Shown here: piece by piece, positions 35,048 through 43,651 of the stretch
Layout of the letters: each line of letters opens with the position of its first letter
Position numbering within the stretch: the stretch's first letter is position 1
Assembly (NCBI GenBank): GCA_045654205.1
Contig: JAZOMZ010000009.1
Location: 24,005 to 88,004 of the forward strand
Direction: 5' to 3'
From: Enterocola sp045654205
Lineage (GTDB): Bacteria; Bacteroidota; Bacteroidia; Bacteroidales; Paludibacteraceae
Length of the DNA: 64,000 nucleotides
The notes under the pieces: model-generated
What the model was told of the DNA's origin: nothing
The model's input: the letters and a program-made list of their open reading frames with translations, nothing else
Database searches by the model: none
Position numbers and translations under genes: made by a program

Positions 35048-35650
35048 TTAACTAAAAACTACGAAAAATTCGGGAAAATCTAGGAATTTTAGGGTGAAAT
35101 GGGCGTTTTTGTAACTTAAAAAAATATTTTCAGAATTGATTTTACAGTTCATTTCTGCAAAATCTACACCAACTGTATCAAAAATTTTGTACACAGTTTC
35201 TTTCGCGCACCAACAAAGTAGGGCGAATTTTTGTTTTTCTGTGCATTCTTGCAGAGTTTTTAGCTCTTCTGGATGCATAAATTTTTCTGTTACCCTAAAA
35301 ATTCTATCATTTTTATACTCTATATCCACCCCAACTGGCTCTATATTTTCACAGGCAGACTCGTTTCCCACAATTACTGCCACAAAATTTTTGGTATGAG
35401 AGATAGAAAAATTAATTCCGCTGCATATTGGCTTGCCAGATTCCTTATATTTTATCTCTACTTTTCGCCCAACAAGGGTCTCGAGCAAAAATCTAGACGT
35501 AATTCTTTCTTTCTTGCGAGTAGGGTTGGAAATTTCTGCCAATTCGTGGTCGTAATGGTGCTCGGTTAAGTCCATCATTTCTTCTAGAGTTTCGTCCATT
35601 CGCCAAATAATCAACTCAGAAGCTCCAATATATTCTCTAAATACAAGCAT
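35048..35650 (-). CDS. 4'-phosphopantetheinyl transferase (Sfp-type)
   Basis: PPTases load the phosphopantetheine arm from CoA onto acyl or peptidyl carrier proteins. The 200-residue protein shows the Sfp-superfamily motifs: NFSISHTKNF (about 80-89), VGVDIEYKNDRI (about 106-117, Mg-binding Asp and Glu) and WCAKETVYKIF (about 147-157). The length suits either the AcpS-replacing or the secondary-metabolite type. It overlaps the gldD stop by one base, so it is in the queD-queE-folE-gldD run. Confidence 0.85.
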   Translation of the reverse strand: MLVFREYIGASELIIWRMDETLEEMMDLTEHHYDHELAEISNPTRKKERITSRFLLETLVGRKVEIKYKESGKPICSGINFSISHTKNFVAVIVGNESACENIEPVGVDIEYKNDRIFRVTEKFMHPEELKTLQECTEKQKFALLCWCAKETVYKIFDTVGVDFAEMNCKINSENIFLSYKNAHFTLKFLDFPEFFVVFS

Positions 35651-36219
35651 TAATTCCAGCGAGTAGTTTCCATAATTTTTACAATATCCTCTGTAATATA
35701 ATTCACCACAGGGGCAATTGAATCCTTGTTTGGTCTATTATTAAAGTAAAGTGCACCGCGTAGGAAGTGGTTTACACTATCGGTAAGCACAAATTGCACA
35801 GAAGATGCTGTATTGCCTTTTATCTCATAAAGAATGCCGTAAGTTTTGTTTTCTGCATTCTCATAAAGTTGCTCGCTTATGGCATCAGCTTTGAAAGCGT
35901 GCTTGTAAACAAAGTTGCGAGAATCTTCTGATACTTCTCTAAAATTCTTATTTACAGCCTTATAACTAAAATAAATTCTAGCATTGTAGCGAGGATAAAC
36001 AATATCAAACCATTCTTTGTCTTGCTTACTTGGAATGATCATAGACAAGTTTTTTGGATATTCAAAGCTATAAGGTAGGGTAGAATCGCTTCTAGAATAT
36101 TCCTTCTCCTTCAAATCTATTCTGAAATATCCTTTTGGTTTGGGCGTATGCTTCAAGCAACTTGTGCTCAAGGCCAAAGTAAGCAATGCAAAAGCAATAT
36201 AAAAAATACTTTTTTTCAT
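35650..36219 (-). CDS. gldD: Gliding motility lipoprotein GldD
   Basis: The 189-residue product has a lipoprotein signal (ALSTSC, Cys at 21) and the family pattern PKPKGYFRIDL (about 26-36), WFDIVYPRYNARIYFSY (about 70-86), a FVYKHAFKADAISEQ segment and HFLRGALYF near the end. GldD belongs to the gliding/T9SS-associated lipoproteins of Bacteroidota and is needed for gliding in Flavobacterium; its exact job is unclear. It lies 2 bp behind folE. With the type B cargo at 39943 it implies a T9SS in this genome. Confidence 0.9.
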   Translation of the reverse strand: MKKSIFYIAFALLTLALSTSCLKHTPKPKGYFRIDLKEKEYSRSDSTLPYSFEYPKNLSMIIPSKQDKEWFDIVYPRYNARIYFSYKAVNKNFREVSEDSRNFVYKHAFKADAISEQLYENAENKTYGILYEIKGNTASSVQFVLTDSVNHFLRGALYFNNRPNKDSIAPVVNYITEDIVKIMETTRWN

Positions 36220-36221
36220 TA

Positions 36222-36806
36222 TTATCTTCTTAATAAAAGCAATGCTTCTTGGCGAGCATTAACGTCGTTGTTGAATTTACCTTTGAAACATGTGGTGCGA
36301 GTTTTTGCTCCTGGTTTCTTCACTCCACGTGCAGTCATGCAGCTGTGTTCGGCGTCGATAACAACGCCAACGTCCTCACTACCTGTGGCAAGTTGGATAA
36401 TTTCTGCTATATCGGTGCCAATGCGTTCTTGAAGCTGAAGTCTTTGACCCACCATAGTGGCAATGCGTGCAATTTTGCTTAGTCCAATAATTTTATCGGT
36501 AGGACGATAAATAACAGAAACTTTCATATTGTACATAAGTGCCATGTGATGTTCGCAAAAACTAAAAATAGGAATATTTTTCACTATCACATAGTTTCCG
36601 TTAGAATCGAATAAATCTTCCTCTTCGTTGAAGGTTTTGGCATATTTTTCTGCAATTTCTGCATTGGTGTATCCAATACCTCTAAAAATTTCTTCGTACA
36701 TACGTGCTACACGAATAGGAGTTTCTACAAGACCTTCGCGGTCTGGATTTTCTCCAATTTCTTTTAAAATCTCACGAATGTGATATGCAATTTTTTCTCT
36801 GTCCAT
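36222..36806 (-). CDS. folE: GTP cyclohydrolase I
   Basis: FolE opens GTP to dihydroneopterin triphosphate, the first step of folate and queuosine-precursor synthesis. The 194-residue protein carries the zinc ligands in SFCEHHMALM (about 82-91), VIGLSKIARI (about 106-115), and the terminal SCMTARGVKKPGAKT (about 155-169). Placement 1 bp behind queE, and behind queD, fits the shared pterin route to 7-deazaguanine. Confidence 0.95.
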   Translation of the reverse strand: MDREKIAYHIREILKEIGENPDREGLVETPIRVARMYEEIFRGIGYTNAEIAEKYAKTFNEEEDLFDSNGNYVIVKNIPIFSFCEHHMALMYNMKVSVIYRPTDKIIGLSKIARIATMVGQRLQLQERIGTDIAEIIQLATGSEDVGVVIDAEHSCMTARGVKKPGAKTRTTCFKGKFNNDVNARQEALLLLRR

Positions 36807-36807
36807 A

Positions 36808-37458
36808 TTATACTCCTCTTTTATTTTTATCCCAAATAAATTTGTGCATTTGTAGTTGAAGTTTTGCTCCGTTAAGTTTTTCTTTTTTCATAATTTCAAC
36901 TAAGTTTTCTGGAGTGAAATTTTCAAAAACACAGCTCAAATACACCTGTGTGGTGTTTATTAGGTTGCTTTCTTTTATTATTTGTAAAGCTTTGTATGCG
37001 TCACTCTCCGATGAAATTACAAATTTGTATGCATCGTTTTTGTTCACATTTGCCAAATTTTTCAAACACATTGTATTTTCCATTCCGCTTTCTGGTAATT
37101 TATAGTCAACTACGAAATGTACTTTTTCAGAAACTCTATACTCACTTATATCCACACTTCCGTTTGTTTCTACGTGCACTTCTACTATTTTGGCAAGTTC
37201 TGTAAGTAGATTTTTTACATCGGTATGTATTAATGGTTCGCCACCAGTAAGGGTAACGTGTTCTATTTCGGTAGAGCGAACGTAATTCACAATTTCCTCA
37301 ACAGAAAGTTCTTCAGTATGGCTATCGTAGGCTTGAGCATAGCAAGTGTCGCACCAAATGCATTTCAAATTGCATCCAGCAAGCCTAATGAAAACCGAAA
37401 GCCCTCCTGCACTTGGTCCTTCGCCATCAACTGATATAAATTTTTCTACTATTTTCAT
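36808..37458 (-). CDS. queE: 7-carboxy-7-deazaguanine synthase (radical SAM)
   Basis: QueE converts 6-carboxytetrahydropterin to CDG in the queuosine pathway. The 216-residue protein has the compact radical SAM core with CNLKCIWCDTCYA (about 29-41), GEGPSAGG just before it (about 13-20), and LTGGEPLI (about 70-77). Size and motif spacing match QueE rather than the activases. It overlaps queD by 4 bp (ATGA). Confidence 0.92.
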   Translation of the reverse strand: MKIVEKFISVDGEGPSAGGLSVFIRLAGCNLKCIWCDTCYAQAYDSHTEELSVEEIVNYVRSTEIEHVTLTGGEPLIHTDVKNLLTELAKIVEVHVETNGSVDISEYRVSEKVHFVVDYKLPESGMENTMCLKNLANVNKNDAYKFVISSESDAYKALQIIKESNLINTTQVYLSCVFENFTPENLVEIMKKEKLNGAKLQLQMHKFIWDKNKRGV

Positions 37459-37868
37459 TGTTTATATATACAGCTATTCGTTGGTGTCTCAAACAATTCC
37501 ACCTCCATAATAGGAAGTCCTTTTTCTTTAAGCATATTATATATGTGGCGAGACATTTCTTCTACTGTTGGTCTATATGGGACAAACAAAATTTCAAAAG
37601 AATCTAGTGTTTTTGCTAGTTCTTTGCCTCTTTCGTTGTCTTCAATTACTAGTTTGTGGTCGAAATATGTTTCAATTTCTCTAAGCACAGGTTTGATTAT
37701 GCTGAAATCTTCCACCATACCACGTTTGTGACCTTCTTTGTGTAGGTCTTCTGCATAGAATTTTACAATTAGTCTGTATCTATGACCATGTATGTTTGCA
37801 CATTTTCCTTCGTATCCTGTAAGGAAGTGTGCCATGTCAAATTGAATTTCGTTTTTAATTATAAACAT
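37455..37868 (-). CDS. queD: 6-carboxytetrahydropterin synthase
   Basis: QueD makes 6-carboxytetrahydropterin from dihydroneopterin triphosphate. The protein (137 residues from ATG 37868) has the zinc histidines in FDMAHFL and NIHGHRY (about 12-18 and 27-33) and the catalytic region EDFSIIKPVLREIETYFDHKL in two parts. I place the start at 37868 because the ATG at 37916 lies inside the aspS terminator hairpin and adds residues without family counterpart. It is the first gene of the queD-queE-folE-gldD-PPTase run. Confidence 0.88.
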   Translation of the reverse strand: MFIIKNEIQFDMAHFLTGYEGKCANIHGHRYRLIVKFYAEDLHKEGHKRGMVEDFSIIKPVLREIETYFDHKLVIEDNERGKELAKTLDSFEILFVPYRPTVEEMSRHIYNMLKEKGLPIMEVELFETPTNSCIYKQ

Positions 37869-37885
37869 GTTGTTTTGTATTAAAA

Positions 37886-37930
37886 AAAGTTCGTACTCTA
37901 TAGGCATAAATACCAAAAAGTACGAACTTT
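37886..37930 (-). terminator. aspS: Terminator between aspS and queD
   Basis: AAAGTTCGTACT pairs perfectly with AGTACGAACTTT around a 21-nt loop; on the minus strand a T run follows. The large loop is unusual. Confidence 0.75.
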
Positions 37931-38040
37931 AAGTCTTAAGCCTAGTTTTGTTTTACGACAGGATGGTCTAAATGAACTGTCGGTGCGTTTGTTGATTGTT
38001 TATTGTTAGTTTATTTCTGAGGCGTGACCGCCCGTGGTCT

Positions 38041-39795
38041 TTATTCTTTTAAATCAAGTTTAATTTGTAATTCATCCAATTGCGCTTGGTCCAGACGAGA
38101 AGGAGAACCCATCATTACATCACGACCAGCATTGTTTTTAGGGAATGCGATACAGTCTCGGATGCTGTCTAGTTCGGCAAATAATGAAACGTAACGGTCT
38201 AGACCATATGCTAAACCACCGTGAGGAGGAGCACCATATTTAAACGCATTCATTAAGAATCCGAATTGTTCGTTAGCTTTCTCAGGAGTAAATCCTAAGA
38301 TTTCAAACATTTTTTGTTGAAGTTTGCTATCGAAAATACGAATAGAACCACCACCAACTTCTACACCATTGATAACCATATCGTATGCATTAGCACGTAC
38401 GCGACCTGGGTCTGTGTCTAGATATTGAATGTCTTCTGGTTTTGGAGCTGTGAAAGGGTGGTGCATTGCGTAGAAACGCTGAGTTTCTTCATCCCATTCA
38501 AGAAGTGGGAAATCCACAACCCATAAGCAGCTATATTCGTTGGTTTTCATTAAACCAAGCCCGCGAGCCACTTCAAGACGTAGTTCGCAAAGTTGTTTAC
38601 GAGTTTTGTTTGCATTGTCACCACTTAAAATAAGGATTAAGTCTCCTGGCTCTGCGTTCATTGCGGCTTTAAGTTCTTGAAGTTTTTCTTGTGTATAGAA
38701 CTTGTCAACGCTAGATTTTACGTTGCCGTCTGCCTCAACACGAGCATAAACCATACCTTTTGCACCAATTTGAGGACGTTTTACAAAGTCTGTTAATGCA
38801 TCAATTTGTTTACGTGTGTATGTTGCAGCACCTTTTGCACAAATACCACCTATATATTCTGCACTATCAAATACAGAGAAACCACAACCTTTAAGCACGT
38901 CCATAAGTTCTACAAAACGCATTTCAAAACGTGTGTCAGGTTTGTCGCTACCATAATATTTCATAGCATCGTGCCATGTCATACGTGGCATATCTGCTAG
39001 GTCGATACCTTTAATAGTTTTAAATAGGTGTTTGCTTAAGCCTTCAAACATTTGGATAACGTCTTCTTGCTCTACAAAAGACATTTCGCAGTCTATTTGA
39101 GTAAACTCTGGTTGACGGTCGGCACGAAGGTCTTCGTCGCGGAAACATTTCACAATTTGGAAATATCTGTCCATGCCAGATACCATAAGAAGTTGTTTAA
39201 ATGTTTGAGGACTTTGAGGTAGGGCATAGAACTCACCTGGATTCATACGAGAAGGAACCACGAAGTCGCGAGCACCTTCTGGAGTAGAACCAATTAAAAC
39301 AGGAGTTTCAATTTCAAGGAAACCATTGTCGTTTAGGTAACGACGTGTTTCAAATGCCATTTGATGACGAAGTTCTAGATTTTTACGTACTTTAGCACGA
39401 CGCAAATCTAGGTATCTATATTTCATACGTAAGTCGTCGCCACCATCAGTTTCGTCTTCGATAGTGAATGGAGGTACTTCAGACGCATTAAGAATATTAA
39501 GTTCGTTTACTATAATTTCGATATCGCCAGTAGGGATATTTTTATTTTTGTTTGTACGTTCGTTTACAATACCTTTCACTTGCAAAACATACTCACGACC
39601 CACTTTAGATGCTTTTTCACAAAGTTCTGCATTGGTATCTTCTTCGAATACAAGTTGAGTGATGCCAAATCGGTCTCTAAGGTCGATAAAAACCATACCG
39701 CCCATTTTACGAGCTTTTTGCACCCAACCAGCTAATGTAACTTCTTGACCTACATTAGATAAGTTTAATTCTCCGCAGTTATTAGTTCTATACAT
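38041..39795 (-). CDS. aspS: Aspartyl-tRNA synthetase
   Basis: AspS charges tRNA-Asp. The 584-residue bacterial-type enzyme has an N-terminal OB-fold anticodon domain (about 1-105), class II motif 2 FRDEDLRADRQPEFTQID (about 217-234), the bacterial GAD insert (about 280-420), and motif 3 GLAYGLDRYV (about 529-538). The start, MYRTNNCGELN, is standard. The gene is alone between the queD run and the T9SS cargo, with a TAAATTTG box 32 nt upstream and a hairpin terminator downstream. Confidence 0.97.
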   Translation of the reverse strand: MYRTNNCGELNLSNVGQEVTLAGWVQKARKMGGMVFIDLRDRFGITQLVFEEDTNAELCEKASKVGREYVLQVKGIVNERTNKNKNIPTGDIEIIVNELNILNASEVPPFTIEDETDGGDDLRMKYRYLDLRRAKVRKNLELRHQMAFETRRYLNDNGFLEIETPVLIGSTPEGARDFVVPSRMNPGEFYALPQSPQTFKQLLMVSGMDRYFQIVKCFRDEDLRADRQPEFTQIDCEMSFVEQEDVIQMFEGLSKHLFKTIKGIDLADMPRMTWHDAMKYYGSDKPDTRFEMRFVELMDVLKGCGFSVFDSAEYIGGICAKGAATYTRKQIDALTDFVKRPQIGAKGMVYARVEADGNVKSSVDKFYTQEKLQELKAAMNAEPGDLILILSGDNANKTRKQLCELRLEVARGLGLMKTNEYSCLWVVDFPLLEWDEETQRFYAMHHPFTAPKPEDIQYLDTDPGRVRANAYDMVINGVEVGGGSIRIFDSKLQQKMFEILGFTPEKANEQFGFLMNAFKYGAPPHGGLAYGLDRYVSLFAELDSIRDCIAFPKNNAGRDVMMGSPSRLDQAQLDELQIKLDLKE

Positions 39796-39827
39796 AGTTT
39801 ATAAAAAGTTTAAACACAAATAGACTG

Positions 39828-39835
39828 CAAATTTA
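39828..39835 (-). promoter_or_regulatory. aspS: -7 box for aspS
   Basis: TAAATTTG on the minus strand, 32 nt before the aspS ATG. Confidence 0.45.
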
Positions 39836-39913
39836 ATGTTTTTTATTATATAATAAGGTATAAACACACAAAATATAACACAAAAATTAAATAATTATTA
39901 GTAAAATTTTTCT

Positions 39914-39921
39914 TACTTTTG
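39914..39921 (+). promoter_or_regulatory. -7 box for the T9SS cargo gene
   Basis: TACTTTTG ends 21 nt before ATG 39943 and overlaps the false TTG start at 39919. Confidence 0.55.
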
Positions 39922-39942
39922 CGATACTTAATTTTACAATGC

Positions 39943-41271
39943 ATGAAAAGAATAATTTCAATAGTTTTTGCGTCTGTTTTCCTATGTATTTCAACACTGG
40001 CTCAGTTTTCGTTTTCTGGGGTAGATAATATCATAGGTGTGGAGCAAGACAATATCGATACTGTTTTGGTGGCAGAAAAAGTGGATGGTCTTTTGCTAAA
40101 ATATGAGGTAGAAGAACCTTCTACTATTAATTGGTACACATATACCAAAGATGCAGAGAAACTTTCGCTTGTTAAAACAGAGGAGAATGTAACAGAATCT
40201 ACTTTTGAGGCTTTAAATGAACCTTCTATTGGCTATGCAGTAACTGTTAACGACGGCAGCAATTGTTGGGCATGGGTGTTTGACCACTCAAAACACAATT
40301 TAGAAATAGGGGAGATAACAGTGGCAACAGAGCTAGAAGACCGTTGTCATTTCTATCAATTAACCTTTGATATTCAGGCAGATAAATTTCTTTACGACAC
40401 ATTAGGTCACGATAGAGCAGCATTTGAAGTGGAACGTGAATTTACACTTTCATACGACTCAACTTATTATGCCGATGGTAGTTGGGCTACAGATAGCATT
40501 GCTTATTCAATACCATTAGTGTCAGATTATTCTGTACCATCTCCTTTAGCGTCAACAACTTATAAACTAATAGGGGATAATTTCTTACTAGAGTGGAATA
40601 AACCTTTGGTTTCAGAAACAGACCTTATTACTGCTTATGCAGTGCAAGTAGAAGGGGAAAACTCTGTAAGAGTGAGAGAAGAAGCTACAAATGAGAATAA
40701 TAAAGATAATTCTACAGAGGTAAAACTTAGTGGTTCGGCACCTTTAAATATAGAGTTAATAAATCATGCTTCGCCAGCAGCGTTCTTTTACGATTGGTGT
40801 ATTTCTAGAGACAAAGAGTTTAACTCTTGCTATATTAGTGCCTCTACAAGTGATTTTAGATATACATTTGAAGAACAAGGAACATATTATATTAAGTCTG
40901 AGGTAACCAATTCTCAAATGTCAGAAGATTCACTAGTGAATTGTTTGGCTACACAAACCATTATTATAGAGGTGCTTAACTCAAAACTTGATGTTCCAAA
41001 CGTGTTCTCTCCAAATGGTGATGGCATAAATGATGAGTTTAAAGTAGCATATCAATCTCTTACTACTTTCCGTGCTCGAGTGTATAGCATTCACGGTAGA
41101 TTACTTCATGAGTGGACAGACCCTGCCAAAGGGTGGGATGGTACAATTGGCGGAAATCCTGCAGCAGAAGGCACATATTTCTATATCATAGAAGCCACAG
41201 GCAACGATTACGACGAAGACGGCAAACAAATCAAGTACTTCAAAAAAGGCGACATCAACCTCTTGAGGTAA
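39943..41271 (+). CDS. Secreted protein with type B T9SS C-terminal sorting domain
   Basis: From ATG 39943 the 442-residue product has a signal peptide (MKRIISIVFASVFLCISTLAQ) and ends in a gliding-motility-associated (CHU_C/type B) sorting domain: NVFSPNGDGINDEFKV (about 348-363), RVYSIHGRLLHEW and GWDGTIGG, with AAEGTYFYIIEA near the end. This domain directs export by the type IX system. The middle has Ig/PKD-like beta regions (APLNIELINHASPAAFFYDW, about 263-282) and no obvious enzymatic motif, so an adhesin or structural role is likely but unproven. Confidence 0.9.
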   Translation: MKRIISIVFASVFLCISTLAQFSFSGVDNIIGVEQDNIDTVLVAEKVDGLLLKYEVEEPSTINWYTYTKDAEKLSLVKTEENVTESTFEALNEPSIGYAVTVNDGSNCWAWVFDHSKHNLEIGEITVATELEDRCHFYQLTFDIQADKFLYDTLGHDRAAFEVEREFTLSYDSTYYADGSWATDSIAYSIPLVSDYSVPSPLASTTYKLIGDNFLLEWNKPLVSETDLITAYAVQVEGENSVRVREEATNENNKDNSTEVKLSGSAPLNIELINHASPAAFFYDWCISRDKEFNSCYISASTSDFRYTFEEQGTYYIKSEVTNSQMSEDSLVNCLATQTIIIEVLNSKLDVPNVFSPNGDGINDEFKVAYQSLTTFRARVYSIHGRLLHEWTDPAKGWDGTIGGNPAAEGTYFYIIEATGNDYDEDGKQIKYFKKGDINLLR

Positions 41272-41292
41272 TATAACAAAATCTAAAAAATT

Positions 41293-41330
41293 AGAGCTAT
41301 TTGATTCAATCTCAAGTAGCTCTTTTTTTT
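41293..41330 (+). terminator. Terminator after the T9SS cargo gene
   Basis: AGAGCTA...TGA pairs with TCA..TAGCTCT and is followed by a T run. It may also serve the convergent small lipoprotein gene. Confidence 0.75.
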
Positions 41331-41577
41331 ACTCACATTTTTCTTCCCAAGGGCGGATGCATTTTTGGAGTTTTTCGCACCAAATGTAGCCCGCAGAAGG
41401 GATGCAACCATGCTCGTCGCGGTCGCCACCAAGTAGAGGACGATTTATAAGTGTGTCGGCTGCAATTTTAGAAGTAGTGTCTATTGTAGTAGGTTCTACG
41501 CTTTCTGCTACTTCTTTACTTGTACAACAAGCAAGTAGTGTAGAGGCAATTGCCAATGAAAATATTATCTTTTTCAT
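41329..41577 (-). CDS. Small cysteine-rich lipoprotein
   Basis: The 82-residue product has a lipoprotein signal (STLLACC, lipid Cys at about 17) and a C-terminal motif DEHGCIPSAGYIWCEKLQKC followed by RPWEEKC (about 54-81). The motif, GCxxSAGYxWCExxxKCxRPWEExC, recurs in small bacterial periplasmic proteins; its function is not known to me. Four cysteines suggest two disulfides. It overlaps maf by 4 bp and ends the nine-gene run. Confidence 0.75.
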   Translation of the reverse strand: MKKIIFSLAIASTLLACCTSKEVAESVEPTTIDTTSKIAADTLINRPLLGGDRDEHGCIPSAGYIWCEKLQKCIRPWEEKCE

Positions 41578-42158
41578 AATGTTTCTGTAAATGTTTTAAG
41601 TTCGTCGTATAGGCGTTTTACAGGGAGTCCCATTACGTTGAAATATGAACCCACAATCTTTTCTATTCCTATATAACCAATCCATTCTTGCACACCGTAT
41701 GAACCCGCCTTGTCAAATGGTTTGTACTTGTTTATATAGTATCTTATTTCTTCATCTGTAAGAGTGCTAAAGTGCACTTCTGTGCTAGAGTAGAACTCTA
41801 CAGACTTTTCTTTTGAGAAAATACAAACAGCTGTAATCACCTCGTGAACACGTCCAGATAGTGATTTTATCATACAAAATGCTTCTTCTGTTTTTGGTTT
41901 GCCAATGATTTTATCATCAAGTATAACAACAGTATCTGCTGTTATGGCAATTGTTTTATCCTCCAAAAGAGGTTTGTATGCATCTGCTTTTGCTTTGCAG
42001 ATATATTGTACTGCCTCTGCACCTTTAAGTTCTGCAGGAAAACTCTCGTCGGCATCCACAGTGCAAGTGCTAAACTCCACGTCAAGTCCTTTAAGCAATT
42101 CTCTGCGACGAGGCGATTGAGATGCAAGTGTAAGTTTATATCCTTTTAAATCAAGCAT
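41574..42158 (-). CDS. maf: Maf-family nucleotide pyrophosphatase
   Basis: Maf proteins hydrolyse non-canonical or pyrimidine nucleoside triphosphates and were linked to septum inhibition. The 194-residue protein has the opening LASQSPRRRELLKG (about 11-24), ADTVVILDDKIIGKP (about 73-87), and the terminal GSYGVQEWIGYIGIEKIVGS segment in parts. The YhdE-like branch is likely. It overlaps ubiA by 8 bp upstream and the small lipoprotein by 4 bp downstream. Confidence 0.9.
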   Translation of the reverse strand: MLDLKGYKLTLASQSPRRRELLKGLDVEFSTCTVDADESFPAELKGAEAVQYICKAKADAYKPLLEDKTIAITADTVVILDDKIIGKPKTEEAFCMIKSLSGRVHEVITAVCIFSKEKSVEFYSSTEVHFSTLTDEEIRYYINKYKPFDKAGSYGVQEWIGYIGIEKIVGSYFNVMGLPVKRLYDELKTFTETL

Positions 42159-43116
42159 TTAGAATGTATGGAAAATTAACTATAAATAAATATCCAACAA
42201 TGCCAGCATAAAGAGTACCAATAAGCATAATAAACTTAACAAAAGTGCTTATTTGTCTCCAATCTCTGCGTTTTTCTGCTTTACCCACCCAGAAAATCAA
42301 AATAATACATGGGATAAGAATGCCGAAAATATAGTATTTTATGCTGATATTGTCTGTCTCAAATGGGTTAAGGTAGAAACAGAAATAACCAACAACAAGT
42401 GTACTTATTAGTGTTACCAAAGTTAGTACTATTTTGGTGGTATTTACGCCCAAAACTATAGGTAGGCTATGGCATTCCATTTCTCTGTCGCCTTCAATGT
42501 CTTCTATATCTTTTACCACTTCTCTAATGAAAGTGAAAAGGAAGGCAAATAGTCCAAATGCTGCTAGCCAACCGTAAATTTCACTTAGTATGCTTGTGTT
42601 GTAGATAAGTGCTCCATATTTGTTTTCTAGGCTGATGGCAGCTAAATAGCCAACCGAAAATACAGAAAGGAATGAACATAGTGAAATAACTAGGTTGCCA
42701 AGAAGGAAAATTCTCTTGTAGCTAGAAGAATAGAACCAAAGCATACCAGAGATCACTGCAAATAGTATGGCAATGTTTAGTTTGCTCAGCAGTATAGCTA
42801 AAACAATGCCACAGATAATGCCTACGCCAAAACAAGTTTGAAATGCCCATCCTGCAGCATTGCGTGAAATCTTGTTGCCAACGATTACCTGTGTAGGTTT
42901 ATTGATTTGGTCTATTTTTGTGTCGAAATAGTCGTTTACAATGTATCCACCTGCAGCAATAAATATGGTTGCCGCTAGAAGTAGTCCAAAGATTGGATAT
43001 TCGTAGGGTAGGGCAATTGAATATTTTGCTAATATTGGTTTAAGTACACCAAAAAACATTAGTGTTTGTAAAACACCTAAGAATAATAAGTTTTTCCAAC
43101 GAATTAATTGTAGCAT
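42151..43116 (-). CDS. UbiA-family prenyltransferase (DGGGP synthase-like)
   Basis: From the preferred ATG 43116 this 321-residue, multi-helix protein carries both UbiA Asp-rich motifs: NDYFDTKIDQINKP (about 55-68) and DIEDIEGDREM (about 203-213). The Bacteroidota branch is usually annotated as geranylgeranylglycerol-phosphate geranylgeranyltransferase, which would use the product of a GGGP synthase (present at 26286). Heme or menaquinone prenyltransferases share the fold, so substrate assignment is inference. An upstream in-frame ATG (43146) would overlap kdsC by 26 bp; the later start leaves 4 bp. Confidence 0.82.
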   Translation of the reverse strand: MLQLIRWKNLLFLGVLQTLMFFGVLKPILAKYSIALPYEYPIFGLLLAATIFIAAGGYIVNDYFDTKIDQINKPTQVIVGNKISRNAAGWAFQTCFGVGIICGIVLAILLSKLNIAILFAVISGMLWFYSSSYKRIFLLGNLVISLCSFLSVFSVGYLAAISLENKYGALIYNTSILSEIYGWLAAFGLFAFLFTFIREVVKDIEDIEGDREMECHSLPIVLGVNTTKIVLTLVTLISTLVVGYFCFYLNPFETDNISIKYYIFGILIPCIILIFWVGKAEKRRDWRQISTFVKFIMLIGTLYAGIVGYLFIVNFPYILNA

Positions 43117-43120
43117 AATT

Positions 43121-43651
43121 TTACCAAATTGTAGCTTCATCATCACGAAGCCAGTTGTCTTGAGCTTTTAATACTTGTTCTATTACATCGCGTGCGCAAC
43201 CTTCGCCACCTTTGCAATGAGAAATATATTTTGATATTTCTTTTATTTCTGGAGCAGCATCGGCAGGGCAACATGGCACACCCACCATTTTCATTACTTT
43301 AAGGTCTGGAATATCGTCGCCCATATAAAGCACATTTTCTGGGTTTAGATTGTATTTTTCCATTAGTGCTTTAAATTCTACTATCTTGTTGTGACAACCC
43401 AAATAAATGTCGTCGTGAATGCCAAGTGCTGCAAATCTACTTGTCAAATACTCGGTGTTGGCACCTGTGATAATAGCAATCTTGTAACCAAGTTTACTTG
43501 CTAAATGTAGAGCATATCCGTCTTTTACATTGCCAGTACGCACTGGTAGTCCAGTGTCTGAATTTAGGTTCATAACATTTGAACTAAGCACGCCGTCTAC
43601 GTCAAAAATAAAGACTTTAATATCTTTTAAAAGTTCCTTAAAGTTTTTCAT
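43121..43651 (-). CDS. KdsC-like HAD phosphatase
   Basis: The 176-residue HAD protein has DVDGVLSSN (about 17-25), IAIITGANTEYL (about 54-65) and MGDDIPDLKVMK (about 109-120). The cap-less layout and GNVKDGYAL match 3-deoxy-D-manno-octulosonate-8-phosphate phosphatase, which serves LPS Kdo synthesis. It overlaps the DUF2520 gene by 14 bp. Confidence 0.85.
   Translation of the reverse strand: MKNFKELLKDIKVFIFDVDGVLSSNVMNLNSDTGLPVRTGNVKDGYALHLASKLGYKIAIITGANTEYLTSRFAALGIHDDIYLGCHNKIVEFKALMEKYNLNPENVLYMGDDIPDLKVMKMVGVPCCPADAAPEIKEISKYISHCKGGEGCARDVIEQVLKAQDNWLRDDEATIW

Noticed and set aside
37869..37916. Longer N-terminus for queD
   Set aside because: It lies within the aspS terminator hairpin and has no counterpart in the family.
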